A DNA stretch of 64,000 bases from Alteromonas indica (GTDB taxonomy: Bacteria; Pseudomonadota; Gammaproteobacteria; Enterobacterales; Alteromonadaceae). The translations under genes were made by a program, and so were the position numbers. Positions 18,580-27,313 of the stretch are shown in pieces; the stretch's first letter is position 1; each line of letters opens with the position of its first letter. The notes beneath the pieces are model-generated. The model was given only the letters and a program-made list of their open reading frames with translations. It made no database searches and was not told the origin of the DNA. The stretch spans positions 1 to 64,000 of the forward strand of contig PYVY01000017.1 in assembly GCA_003056425.1 (NCBI GenBank). The letters run 5' to 3'.

Positions 18580-19458
18580 TCAGTGAATCTTTGACAAAAT
18601 ACCGTCCAGCTGCTCCAAATCACTGAAGTTGATAGTGATTTTTCCCTTTCCCTTGGCATTGTGATCAATTGACACCGGGGTGCCTAAATTATCTGATAAC
18701 CGGTTCATTAACCCTTTTACGTCCGGGTCGATAACTTTTTCTGGTTTTGGCTTGGAAGGTTCGAGATATTTACGCACTAATTTTTCGGTATCGCGTACGG
18801 TCAGCCCTTTGCCCGAGACAATTTGCGCCGCTTCGGTCTGTTGCTCACCGTTTAACGCCAATAAAGCACGGGCATGGCCCATTTCGATATCACCATGTTC
18901 CAGCAGTATTTTAACATCGTCGTTGAGGTTATTTAGCCGTAACAGATTAGTTACCGACGTGCGCGACTTACCCACCGCTTGCGCTACTTCGGCGTGCGTA
19001 AGTTCAAATTCTTTCATTAGTCGGTCAAGTGCCATCGCTTCTTCCATCGCGTTGAGATCTTCGCGTTGGATATTTTCGATTAAGGCTATGGCGACAGCAG
19101 CTTCATCAGGAACGTTTTTTATCAGACACGGTACCACATCAAGCTCAGCAAGCTGGGCGGCACGCCAGCGGCGCTCACCGGCGATAATCTCGTAGCGTTC
19201 GGTGTCCATTTGACGGACTACAATGGGCTGAATCACTCCTTGCGAACGAATTGACGACGCCAGCTCTTCAAGCGCATCAGGCGACATATCTTTGCGCGGC
19301 TGGTATTTACCAGGCTGCAGAAATTCGATCGGTAGCTTGCTTAATTCAGACTGGCTGGCCGCTGCTGCGGTCTCGTCGCGATCTCGCTGTGCTGAAGACT
19401 GACTGGTCGCTAGCAGAGCATCCAGACCTCGCCCTAGTCCTCTTTTTTTCGCTGTCAT
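18580..19458 (-). CDS. parB: Chromosome partitioning protein ParB
   Basis: ParB binds parS sites near the origin, spreads using CTP, and works with ParA to segregate the chromosome. The N terminus KKRGLGRGLDALL, the CTP-binding region (IAGERRWRAAQLAELDVVPC), the helix-turn-helix LTHAEVAQAVGKSRTSVTNLLRL and a C-terminal dimer domain are all visible. The length of 292 aa is normal. It lies 105 bp downstream of parA and upstream of the atp operon. Confidence 0.97.
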   Translation of the reverse strand: MTAKKRGLGRGLDALLATSQSSAQRDRDETAAAASQSELSKLPIEFLQPGKYQPRKDMSPDALEELASSIRSQGVIQPIVVRQMDTERYEIIAGERRWRAAQLAELDVVPCLIKNVPDEAAVAIALIENIQREDLNAMEEAMALDRLMKEFELTHAEVAQAVGKSRTSVTNLLRLNNLNDDVKILLEHGDIEMGHARALLALNGEQQTEAAQIVSGKGLTVRDTEKLVRKYLEPSKPKPEKVIDPDVKGLMNRLSDNLGTPVSIDHNAKGKGKITINFSDLEQLDGILSKIH

Positions 19459-19563
19459 AGTTTCCTCAATGACTCACTGGGTGTCGGCGCCACACCGACG
19501 ACTACTGTCTATAAATGGCAAATTCAACCACCCCGCTCAATAAACGAAGCGGTGAGCAGGCGA

Positions 19564-20364
19564 TTAACTGGCTTTGGCTGCGGGCATTCCGGCTTTATCG
19601 CGCCGCCGAAGTATTTCGCCGGCCAGCGCCAGATAGGCTTTTGCGCCGGTAGATGACTTATCGTAATACATAGCCGGTGTACCAAAGCTTGGCGCTTCAG
19701 CCAACCTGACATTACGCGGTATAACAGTTCGATAAACCTGTTCACCAAAATGCCGCTTAAGCTGCTCAGAGACATCATTGGCCAAGCGGTTGCGCGGATC
19801 GTACATGGTGCGCAGCACCCCTTCAATTTTTAGCTCGGGGTTTACCACCGAAGCTAATTTGCCAATTGTATCCATTAATGCGGTCAGGCCTTCTAATGCG
19901 TAGTATTCACATTGCATAGGTACTAACACAGAGTCAGCTGCAGCTAAGGCGTTAACGGTCAGCTGATTTAACGACGGCGGACAATCAATGAAAATATAAT
20001 CATAATAATCCAGCACCGGTTTAAGCGCATTTCGTAAACGCACTTCCCGGGCAAACATTTCCATCAGCTTTATTTCCGCTGCGGTTACATCACCATTGGC
20101 CGGGATAATATCATATTTTCCCGATGACCCTTTGATAACCACCTCATCGATAGGTTGTTCTTCAATAAGGAGTTCAAAACAGGTCGCTGGCACGTCATAT
20201 TTATCAACGCCGCTGCCCATGGTAGCGTTACCCTGTGGATCCAGGTCTATTAGCAAAACCTTGCGTTTTGTCGCCGCCATTGAGGCCGCCACGTTAACCG
20301 CGGTAGTCGTTTTGCCAACGCCGCCTTTTTGATTCGCAATTGCGATAACCTTTGCCACAATCAA
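19564..20364 (-). CDS. parA: Chromosome partitioning ATPase ParA (Soj)
   Basis: This is a deviant Walker ATPase: KGGVGKTTTAVNVA near the N terminus, DCPPSLNQLTVNAL, and the closing helix. It provides the nucleoid-bound ATPase for ParB-parS movement. The length of 266 aa is typical of the short chromosomal type without an N-terminal HTH. It starts 5 bp after rsmG ends, so rsmG, parA and parB are probably co-transcribed. Confidence 0.97.
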   Translation of the reverse strand: MIVAKVIAIANQKGGVGKTTTAVNVAASMAATKRKVLLIDLDPQGNATMGSGVDKYDVPATCFELLIEEQPIDEVVIKGSSGKYDIIPANGDVTAAEIKLMEMFAREVRLRNALKPVLDYYDYIFIDCPPSLNQLTVNALAAADSVLVPMQCEYYALEGLTALMDTIGKLASVVNPELKIEGVLRTMYDPRNRLANDVSEQLKRHFGEQVYRTVIPRNVRLAEAPSFGTPAMYYDKSSTGAKAYLALAGEILRRRDKAGMPAAKAS

Positions 20365-20369
20365 TCCTG

Positions 20370-21014
20370 TTATACTTTTCGAATTGTCACCAGGTGACGT
20401 TCACCGACAAGATCAGGCACTTCAAGTGCAGTAATTGTATCCACCCGAAAGTGACTGCTTACTTCGTCTATTTCGCTTTGCGGAAACTGCCCTTTTAGCG
20501 CAAGGAATTTTCCATCTGAATCTACCAGATGCTCACACCAGTGCAACATATCTTTTAATGAAGCAAAGGCGCGGCTTAACACTATATCATAGGGCTCTGA
20601 TTTTTGATGTGCTTCAACCCGACTGTGTAAGCAAGTGACGTTGGTTAAACCTAATTCATGCACACACTGTTTCATAAATCGTACGCGCTTGCCCAGGCTA
20701 TCAAGCAAGGTAAATTGAACGTGTGGATGAACGATAGCCAGGGGCATACCTGGGAGCCCCGGGCCGGTGCCAACATCGATTACTTGTTTACCGTCAATAA
20801 ACGGGGCCACGCTTAGTGAATCAAGTAGATGCTTGATGACCATTTGTTCTGGTTCGCGAACTGAAGTTAAATTATACGCCTTGTTCCATTTATGCATCAG
20901 GCTTATAAAGTTAATTAACTGTTCCTGCTGCTCAGCCGTCACCGACACTGCCATTTTGTCGATACCTGTTGCCAGTATCTCCGCCAGCTTTATTTCATCT
21001 ACTGCATTGTTCAC
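20370..21014 (-). CDS. rsmG: 16S rRNA (guanine527-N7)-methyltransferase RsmG
   Basis: RsmG methylates G527 of 16S rRNA using SAM. The SAM-binding motif IDVGTGPGLPGMPLAI and the preceding HKWNKAYNLTSVREPEQM are diagnostic. The start is GTG, overlapping the mnmG stop as GTGA, which implies translational coupling. Length is 214 aa. The mnmG-rsmG-parA-parB order next to oriC is the ancestral arrangement. Confidence 0.96.
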   Translation of the reverse strand: MNNAVDEIKLAEILATGIDKMAVSVTAEQQEQLINFISLMHKWNKAYNLTSVREPEQMVIKHLLDSLSVAPFIDGKQVIDVGTGPGLPGMPLAIVHPHVQFTLLDSLGKRVRFMKQCVHELGLTNVTCLHSRVEAHQKSEPYDIVLSRAFASLKDMLHWCEHLVDSDGKFLALKGQFPQSEIDEVSSHFRVDTITALEVPDLVGERHLVTIRKV

Positions 21015-22912
21015 GCGCTGATACGCTCCTGTTTACGTAACAGACCCTGCTTTTTCAAAAATACCAGTAACAGCGAAATCGCTGCAGGTGTAATACCGGA
21101 GATACGAGAGGCTTTACCTATGGTCTCTGGACGGGCTTCAGTTAGTTTTGCCACCACCTCATTCGACAACCCGGATATTTTGCTGTAATCAAAATCCACC
21201 GGCAATAAGGTATTTTCATGGCGTTGGGCTTTGGCGATCTCTTCCAGTTGCCGCGAAATATAGCCAGCGTATTTAATCTGGATTTCCACCTGCTCGGCGG
21301 CAATAGGATCGTCCAGGCCAGGGCCCAGATGACTAACGTTCATAAGTTTTTTATACGTCATTTCTGGGCGGCGCACGAGCTCTTCTAACGTATGCTCCCG
21401 GCTGATCGGGTTTTTCAGCATTGGGTTAAGCTCATCAACTGCGCTATGACCAGGATGTACCCACTGGCCTCGTAGACGCTGTTGCTCACGTTCTACCGCC
21501 TCAACTTTCTGGTTAAACGCCGCCCAGCGTGCATCGTCTACCAAGCCAATATCGCGACCCAGGGCCGTTAAGCGCATATCGGCATTGTCTTCGCGCAACA
21601 GTAAGCGGTATTCGGCGCGGCTGGTAAACATCCGGTAAGGTTCTTTCGTCCCCATGGTTGCCAGGTCATCAATTAGTACGCCCATATAGGCTTGATCCCG
21701 ACGTAGTATCATGGGATCTTTTTGCTGCACCTGTAATGCCGCATTGGCACCAGCTACCAGCCCTTGGGCGCCGGCTTCTTCATAGCCAGTGGTACCGTTA
21801 ATTTGACCTGCAAAAAACAGCCCGTTTATAAATTTGGTTTCCAGCGTTTGCTTTAAATCACGCGGGTCAAAAAAGTCATATTCAATAGCATAACCAGGGC
21901 GCACAATATGGGCGTTTTCAAAACCCCTGATAGAGCGTACCAACGCCATTTGCACGTCAAACGGCAAGCTTGTTGAAATTCCATTAGGGTACACTTCCAT
22001 GCTGTTTAGCCCTTCTGGCTCAACAAAAATCTGATGTGAGTTTTTGTCAGCAAAGCGTGTAATTTTATCTTCAATACTGGGGCAATAACGAGGACCAACA
22101 CCTTCGATAATACCGGTATACATGGGCGATCTATCCATACCGCCCCTAATTATTTCATGGGTGCGTTCATTGGTATGCGTAATGTAACAAGGGATTTGAC
22201 GAGGATGCATGTCCCGGTTACCCATGAATGAAACAACCGGTACCGGATCGTCACCTGGCTGTTCCTGCATTACGCTAAAGTCCAGGCTTCGGGCATCCAG
22301 CCGCGCAGGTGTCCCGGTTTTTAACCGATCGACTCGAAAGGGTAATGCGCGTAAACGTTCAGCCAGCGCAATGGAAGGTGGGTCGCCTGCCCGGCCACCC
22401 CGATAGTTTTCCAGCCCAATATGAATCGTTCCGCCCAAAAAGGTTCCGACGGTTAGGACCACGCTCTTGGCTTTGAATTTAAGCCCCATTTGAGTGACTA
22501 CACCACACACCTGATCGTTTTCGACGATCAGATCGTCACAACTTTGCTGAAACAAAGTGAGATTCTCTTGCTGCTCAACAATAGTTCTGATCGCTTGCCG
22601 ATATAAGGTTCGATCAGCCTGAGCGCGGGTAGCCCGAACCGCGGGACCTTTGCTTGAATTCAAGGTTCTGAACTGAATACCACCGCGATCTGTGGCCAGT
22701 GCCATTGCACCGCCTAATGCATCGATCTCTTTTACCAAGTGGCCCTTACCGATCCCGCCAATGGCAGGGTTGCAAGACATTTGCCCAATAGTTTCAATAT
22801 TGTGGGTCAACAACAGGGTACTAGCGCCCATGCGTGCAGAGGCCAGTGCTGCTTCAGTACCGGCATGACCGCCTCCCACTACAATGACGTCGAATTCTTG
22901 TTGATAAAACAT
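21011..22912 (-). CDS. mnmG: tRNA uridine-5-carboxymethylaminomethyl modification enzyme MnmG (GidA)
   Basis: MnmG binds FAD and, with MnmE, modifies the wobble uridine of several tRNAs. The FAD-binding motif VIVVGGGHAGTEAALASARMG is at residues about 8-28, and the conserved PRYCPSIEDKI and NGTTGYEEAGAQG follow. I chose ATG 22912 because GAGG lies six bases upstream; the GTG at 22924 would include this ribosome binding site. Length is 633 aa, as usual. Confidence 0.97.
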   Translation of the reverse strand: MFYQQEFDVIVVGGGHAGTEAALASARMGASTLLLTHNIETIGQMSCNPAIGGIGKGHLVKEIDALGGAMALATDRGGIQFRTLNSSKGPAVRATRAQADRTLYRQAIRTIVEQQENLTLFQQSCDDLIVENDQVCGVVTQMGLKFKAKSVVLTVGTFLGGTIHIGLENYRGGRAGDPPSIALAERLRALPFRVDRLKTGTPARLDARSLDFSVMQEQPGDDPVPVVSFMGNRDMHPRQIPCYITHTNERTHEIIRGGMDRSPMYTGIIEGVGPRYCPSIEDKITRFADKNSHQIFVEPEGLNSMEVYPNGISTSLPFDVQMALVRSIRGFENAHIVRPGYAIEYDFFDPRDLKQTLETKFINGLFFAGQINGTTGYEEAGAQGLVAGANAALQVQQKDPMILRRDQAYMGVLIDDLATMGTKEPYRMFTSRAEYRLLLREDNADMRLTALGRDIGLVDDARWAAFNQKVEAVEREQQRLRGQWVHPGHSAVDELNPMLKNPISREHTLEELVRRPEMTYKKLMNVSHLGPGLDDPIAAEQVEIQIKYAGYISRQLEEIAKAQRHENTLLPVDFDYSKISGLSNEVVAKLTEARPETIGKASRISGITPAAISLLLVFLKKQGLLRKQERISA

Positions 22913-23039
22913 GGTAAACCTCACAATGCAAAGGTGTATAAAAGATCAGGTCCCTTCAGTCAAAAGGGCGCGTATTTTAGCTGACTTATTGCCTAATGAA
23001 AATGGTTAAATATTCTCCAGAGCAAGGTAAGTTAAGCGA

Positions 23040-23600
23040 TAGCGTGGGGCTTATATATAATATGATCTCTTAAGATCTCTTTATTTTTATTATTATTAGG
23101 ATCGACCAGATCTGTTGATAAGCGATCATTTCCTTTTCGCTACAGGATCTTACGCGATTAACAACCCTTGCTTTAGATCGATCATAACCCCCCTGTGATC
23201 CTGTGCATAAGGGGCCTATTTATCCACAGCTGCAATTTCGCTCAATTTTATACGTCTACTGATCAGAGCTTATACACAGTGGTCTGGGGGATCATATCCA
23301 CAAGGGTGATCAAGCTGTGATCGTAGTGGGGATAACTTGTCGAGAAGATCAAATATTTTAGGTGATGATCTGACTTCTAAAGGCGTGCAGGCCGATCATT
23401 ACACACAGGCGATCTTGTCCACATTGATCGAAAAAATCGATGATTACCGATCCGAATTTATTTTGCTGTTTTCAAAAAGATCGTTTTATTTTTGGCAACT
23501 AAAGCAATTTCTGCGATCTCTCGGTCGGTTAATCGTCACTGATTGTTTAATTATACCGCAGTCGCCTACATCTGAGTGACAATAAATACAGATCAATACA
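23040..23600. other. oriC: Chromosomal replication origin oriC
   Basis: Perfect DnaA boxes (TTATNCACA) occur at 23202-23210 (minus), 23220-23228 and 23270-23278. One-mismatch boxes occur at 23294-23302, 23327-23335 (minus) and 23415-23423. An AT-rich unwinding region at 23050-23100 contains GATCTCTTTATTT, which matches the E. coli 13-mer pattern. Twenty-one GATC sites lie between 23064 and 23520, far above expectation, which fits Dam/SeqA control. The position between mnmG and mioC is the classical one. Confidence 0.95.
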
Positions 23601-24042
23601 TAAAGATCCCATTGGGGTTTTGGCTAATTGAACGAAACCACGGGAATTTAGGCGGTTAACCACCCCTGATCAGTAACGCATTGGCAATTTATAGCGTCTT
23701 TTTTAGCCACTATGGCTACTTATTTTAGGGCAGAGTTACACACAAAACGGAGATGGTGGGTAGTGGTTGTTCGCTGAAGCGGGCGGTTATGTTACTGCCA
23801 CTTTGCTATGAAATAACGACACATGATCAGGGTAGGGGTGTGTGGTTTGGCAAGCTATCTGGGCGGTCGGAGAATACCAGCATTATAATGGGTAGCATTA
23901 GATAGCCCAGAATTTATCAGCGTATGGCACGAATTATTAGCCGTCTGATAATAGCGTTAGGCTGGCGAGACGGCGTTTATAATAAAGTTGCTAGGCAAAG
24001 GGGCAGGCTAGGCAAGCCATAGACTGCCGGCAGGAAGCTGTT
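23601..24042. other. Gene-free flank between oriC and dnaC
   Basis: About 440 bp without a convincing gene or RNA. GATC density falls to background here. It may include the right part of the origin, but I see no further clear DnaA boxes. Confidence 0.5.
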
Positions 24043-24864
24043 CTAGCGCACCTGGTTGGGTTGGTAGCGCGGGGTAGTACTGCTAGGCTCTGCTTCGGCT
24101 GCGGTTATTCCGCTGCGCCGGCTGGGGCCGGAAAAACGGACCCGATAGGTATCGTATTCTTTGATGCTTTCAAAGCAGTATCTACCTATTGCGTGTTCCA
24201 GCTCTGCCAAATTGTGGTTGGTAATAAGTATACAATTTTTCTTGTTCACCAGCCGTTGGCGTAACAGGTTGCCTAACCAGCTTTGGGTATTTTTCTTTAA
24301 TACGGTTTCATTTACACAGACTTCATCCAGTACCAGTAAATCAACCTCCAGTAACTCCTGATGCACAGCCCGAAACTTTTGTCCGATATTATCCTGGGCG
24401 CTAAAGTCGTAGGAAAAGTAACGCATTTCCTGAAGTGTGGATAGCTGTCGGTAAAGTACACTAATTTCATACTGATCAATAAGTTGGTGAGCAATAGCGC
24501 CTGCAATATGCGATTTACCCCGGCCGTAATCTCCATAAAATAGCATCATGTGAGACCCTGCATCCCGCCACGAAGAATCCTCATGTGCGGCAATAAAGGA
24601 TTGCGCAATGCTTACAGCTTCAATCACATCCTCACTGTCTTCCACCAGGTTTGCGAAGGTCCATTTCGGGTTGAGGTCAGAGCGGCCATGGATAGCGCTG
24701 ATACGCTCTTTTTTACTTCGGCTTTGCAACTGACGTACTTCTTCGTTTGCCTGTTGCTCATACTGCTGGCGTAGCGTTTTATAATCAATGTACTCATCTT
24801 CAGACAGAGTAGATTTGCCCATGGCGCGGGCTAAATTGTTAATACGATCTTTAATAGAATGCAT
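24043..24864 (-). CDS. dnaC: DnaC-like helicase loader, 273 aa
   Basis: An AAA+ ATPase of the DnaC/IstB type. The P-loop is FYGDYGRGKSHIAGAIAHQL (about residues 108-127) and Walker B is LLVLDEVCVNE. The C-terminal box has the arginine stretch YDTYRVRFSGPS. DnaC loads the DnaB helicase onto single-stranded DNA at the origin or at restarting forks. It begins 2 bp after dnaT ends, so both form a dnaT-dnaC pair as in E. coli, but here placed right at oriC. The last ~25 residues are low complexity. Confidence 0.88.
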   Translation of the reverse strand: MHSIKDRINNLARAMGKSTLSEDEYIDYKTLRQQYEQQANEEVRQLQSRSKKERISAIHGRSDLNPKWTFANLVEDSEDVIEAVSIAQSFIAAHEDSSWRDAGSHMMLFYGDYGRGKSHIAGAIAHQLIDQYEISVLYRQLSTLQEMRYFSYDFSAQDNIGQKFRAVHQELLEVDLLVLDEVCVNETVLKKNTQSWLGNLLRQRLVNKKNCILITNHNLAELEHAIGRYCFESIKEYDTYRVRFSGPSRRSGITAAEAEPSSTTPRYQPNQVR

Positions 24865-24866
24865 AA

Positions 24867-25535
24867 TCAGGTTTTCTTCTGCGATGAGTACTTTTCAACA
24901 AGCTTACGCGCATTATCATCTGCTTCCAAGCCAGGCGCAACAGGAACACTTTGGCTACCCACTTTCTGGGTAGGGGAGCTGCCCCCAGCTAGACGCTTAT
25001 AGCGCATTGCGTAAGCAAACTTCTGGGTCCATTGGAAATGGCTGAATACGGCAGCCGGGCGACCCAGCCAATAGGCGATAAACTCCCCGACATCGTTTTC
25101 GTCAAACACCTGGTCTATCAGCCCGAGTAATCCTGCCATTTGTTTATACAGGGCAGTATCGGGTTGCCACGAAGGTTTCATAGGCTGATGTTGACGATGC
25201 AAATGGGCAAAATCATCCTGCGCCTGTGCGCAAAGGGGAAGTAAAATGGCTTTTCCGTTTAACGACAATTCAAAGCTCAAATCCTGGGGCAGGGCGACTA
25301 ACCCGGCTTGTTCCAAGAGTTTCAATAAGCTGTTGATTTGGCGGCCTCGGGAATAGGGAGCTTGTTGTTGCTGATCGCCATTTAGCAAAGACAACATGAA
25401 TTTGTAATTTAACGGTTCACTGGCGGTAGTTGTGATGTTAGCAGTGGGCCGCAAGCCCAGACAATACAAGACTCTGGCGTCATTACTAAGCCCGCTGCAT
25501 AGTGCGTGATATTCGGCCTGGGTGAACAGTGACAT
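24867..25535 (-). CDS. dnaT: Primosomal protein DnaT-like, 222 aa
   Basis: The region from about residue 125 to 195 matches the DnaT DNA-binding domain: KPSWQPDTALYKQMAGLLG, then FIAYWLGRPAAVFSHFQWTQKFAYAMRYKR. The first ~110 residues look like a winged-helix domain (LLKLLEQAGLVAL). DnaT works with DnaC, PriA and PriB in primosome assembly. I chose ATG 25535, one base after the mioC stop codon; the upstream extension to 25571 would overlap mioC. Its position mioC-dnaT-dnaC-oriC suggests that the loader genes are origin-linked. Confidence 0.82.
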   Translation of the reverse strand: MSLFTQAEYHALCSGLSNDARVLYCLGLRPTANITTTASEPLNYKFMLSLLNGDQQQQAPYSRGRQINSLLKLLEQAGLVALPQDLSFELSLNGKAILLPLCAQAQDDFAHLHRQHQPMKPSWQPDTALYKQMAGLLGLIDQVFDENDVGEFIAYWLGRPAAVFSHFQWTQKFAYAMRYKRLAGGSSPTQKVGSQSVPVAPGLEADDNARKLVEKYSSQKKT

Positions 25536-25536
25536 A

Positions 25537-25974
25537 CTAATCTGGCTGCAGTTTTTCGGTAAACCACTCAACGGCTATTTCTTCAGGGATAGGGTGGTTT
25601 AATACATCGATATGTAATGGCTCAGCCAGTAGCGTGGCATTACCTTGTGCCAATTTTTCCTGCATAGTCATAGCGGCAAAGCAGTAGGTATCATAACTAC
25701 TGTCGCCCAGGCCTACTATATAAGCTTTAACTGAACTGAGGTCCCGTTCCGCTAACTGCGCAGCGAACGGTTGAATATTATCAGGTAGATCGCCCGCACC
25801 GTGGGTAGAGGTGCAAATAACCCAGGTTGACTGCGTTGGAATAGTTTCAAAATCCGGCGCTAGTTGAATATCAGTTTGATAGCCCGCTTGCTGGGCCACT
25901 TCGGCTAACGCATCAGCTACATATTCTGCAGCGCCCAGGACTGACCCGACTAATATCGTAATGTGTTGAGACAT
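25537..25974 (-). CDS. mioC: MioC flavodoxin-like protein, 145 aa
   Basis: A flavodoxin fold with the FMN phosphate loop near VGSVLGAAEYVADALAE and the central STHGAGDLPDNIQPF and GLGDSSYDTYCFA loops. MioC is the classical gene beside oriC in enterobacteria, and its transcription towards the origin influences initiation there. Here it is also transcribed towards oriC, followed directly by dnaT and dnaC. Confidence 0.9.
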   Translation of the reverse strand: MSQHITILVGSVLGAAEYVADALAEVAQQAGYQTDIQLAPDFETIPTQSTWVICTSTHGAGDLPDNIQPFAAQLAERDLSSVKAYIVGLGDSSYDTYCFAAMTMQEKLAQGNATLLAEPLHIDVLNHPIPEEIAVEWFTEKLQPD

Positions 25975-27203
25975 AGTTTTTACTTCCGGTTATCGCGAAT
26001 TAGCCGTAGCTATTGTATCTGCATAGCGCCCCAAATACCTAATGCGGTTGCGGGTAGATATGGCTATTTAGTTTCTTACTTAGTGCACCAGCAGTGCCTA
26101 TTTTTACCGCAATGTTTCACGGGGAACATCTGGGTTTACCACTTCGGGCGGTATTTTCCCATAATATGAAGATAGCTGCGACCGGTAACCTTTAGAATGG
26201 CAATCATCGCATGGTGCGCCTTTTCTCTTCCGATTAAATGCTTTTTGGGGAGGTATTATTCCTGCGTCGTTCTAAATGGGCAGGGTAAAGGCGATATATC
26301 AGCCGCTCTTTGCTAATTATGTATGTTCTACATCTATTAGCTCTTACTCGTTAAATCCTACCGCTGCACCGAAAAAATAGCCAAGTCAGATAACCGGCGT
26401 CAGCCGGTGTATTGCTTCACCATAATGGTCAGGAAAGTTTTCATAAGTTACCTACGCCTGTTTACTCTTTTTATTATTAAAGTAGAAACCTAAAAAGCTA
26501 AATGCAGGCATGCAACCGCTGTTTACGGGGTATCAATGTGTCGAAAGAGGACAAAGCGGCACATTCTGCCAGTGCGTCCATGATTGGTAAAACGGTAACG
26601 TCTCCTATCAGCTACGGCGTGGAACCTAGGTGCAGGGTATAACGCTATCCGTTCGATAAGCCGGGTAGAGGCTAATGGCAACTGCAAGATTTCACAGGTC
26701 CGAAATCACGAAAAAATGAAAGCAGGAAATCTGGTATGTAAGAATAGCGAGAAATGAGAAATGAGAATAGAGAATAGAGCAAAGGAATGATGCGTACGTG
26801 TTAGCACCATGGCACTGTCTATTTTGCGCTGTATTGAGTAAGTGGCGTCAACAAAATTATAAAGCAGCAGCCTCTCTTACCATGGCTACGCAGCTTTGTA
26901 ATGGAAGCGATACAAACCCAATACAATTAGCCCGTGGCAGAACAAGCGGGCCGGGTATTTCCGATATTACAACCCGTTACCGATATAGCAAAAACGGCGC
27001 TCGCGTCATGTTCACGGTCTATTGATGGCACAGTTAATGTTGCAGCGTTGGAGAGTATGTCAGGCAGGAAGTCTGCATATCAGCGGTATACCGAGGTAAC
27101 AAAACCAAAGGGGGTGGGCGATACTGGTAATATGTTTAGCGGAGCGTCCAGGCAGGGCTGACAAAGCTGCCAGACCTGCCTATCGCAACGTAGGCGAGTT
27201 ACA
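25975..27203. other. 1.2-kb gene-free region between mioC and the island
   Basis: No open frame here has coding character, homology that I can recognise, or a ribosome binding site. The parS-like site at 26113 and a purine-rich run (26750-26785) are the only marks. Before the island inserted, this stretch separated mioC from mnmE. It may be a decayed insertion remnant. Confidence 0.55.
26113..26128. promoter_or_regulatory. Candidate parS site
   Basis: TGTTTCACGGGGAACA matches the bacterial parS consensus TGTTTCACGTGAAACA at 14 of 16 positions. It is 3 kb from oriC and 6 kb from parAB, where ParB-binding sites are expected. ParB binding is inferred. Confidence 0.5.
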
Positions 27204-27221
27204 TTACTTCCCAATACAGAA
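27204..27221. mobile_element. Left attachment site of the island
   Basis: TTACTTCCCAATACAGAA repeats the end of mnmE (56399-56416) with 16 of 18 bases identical, including a 13-bp core ACTTCCCAATACA. Its reverse complement would encode FCIGK followed by TAA. From memory this is the 18-bp repeat used by SGI1-family islands at trmE (mnmE). Confidence 0.88.
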
Positions 27222-27313
27222 TGTGAAATATAGTTATAAAACAAAAGTTTACGATGCTTGGGGAGTAAATGTGGATCAAGTCTATTAAGATCCAGGACTC
27301 ACAGTACCCAGCC

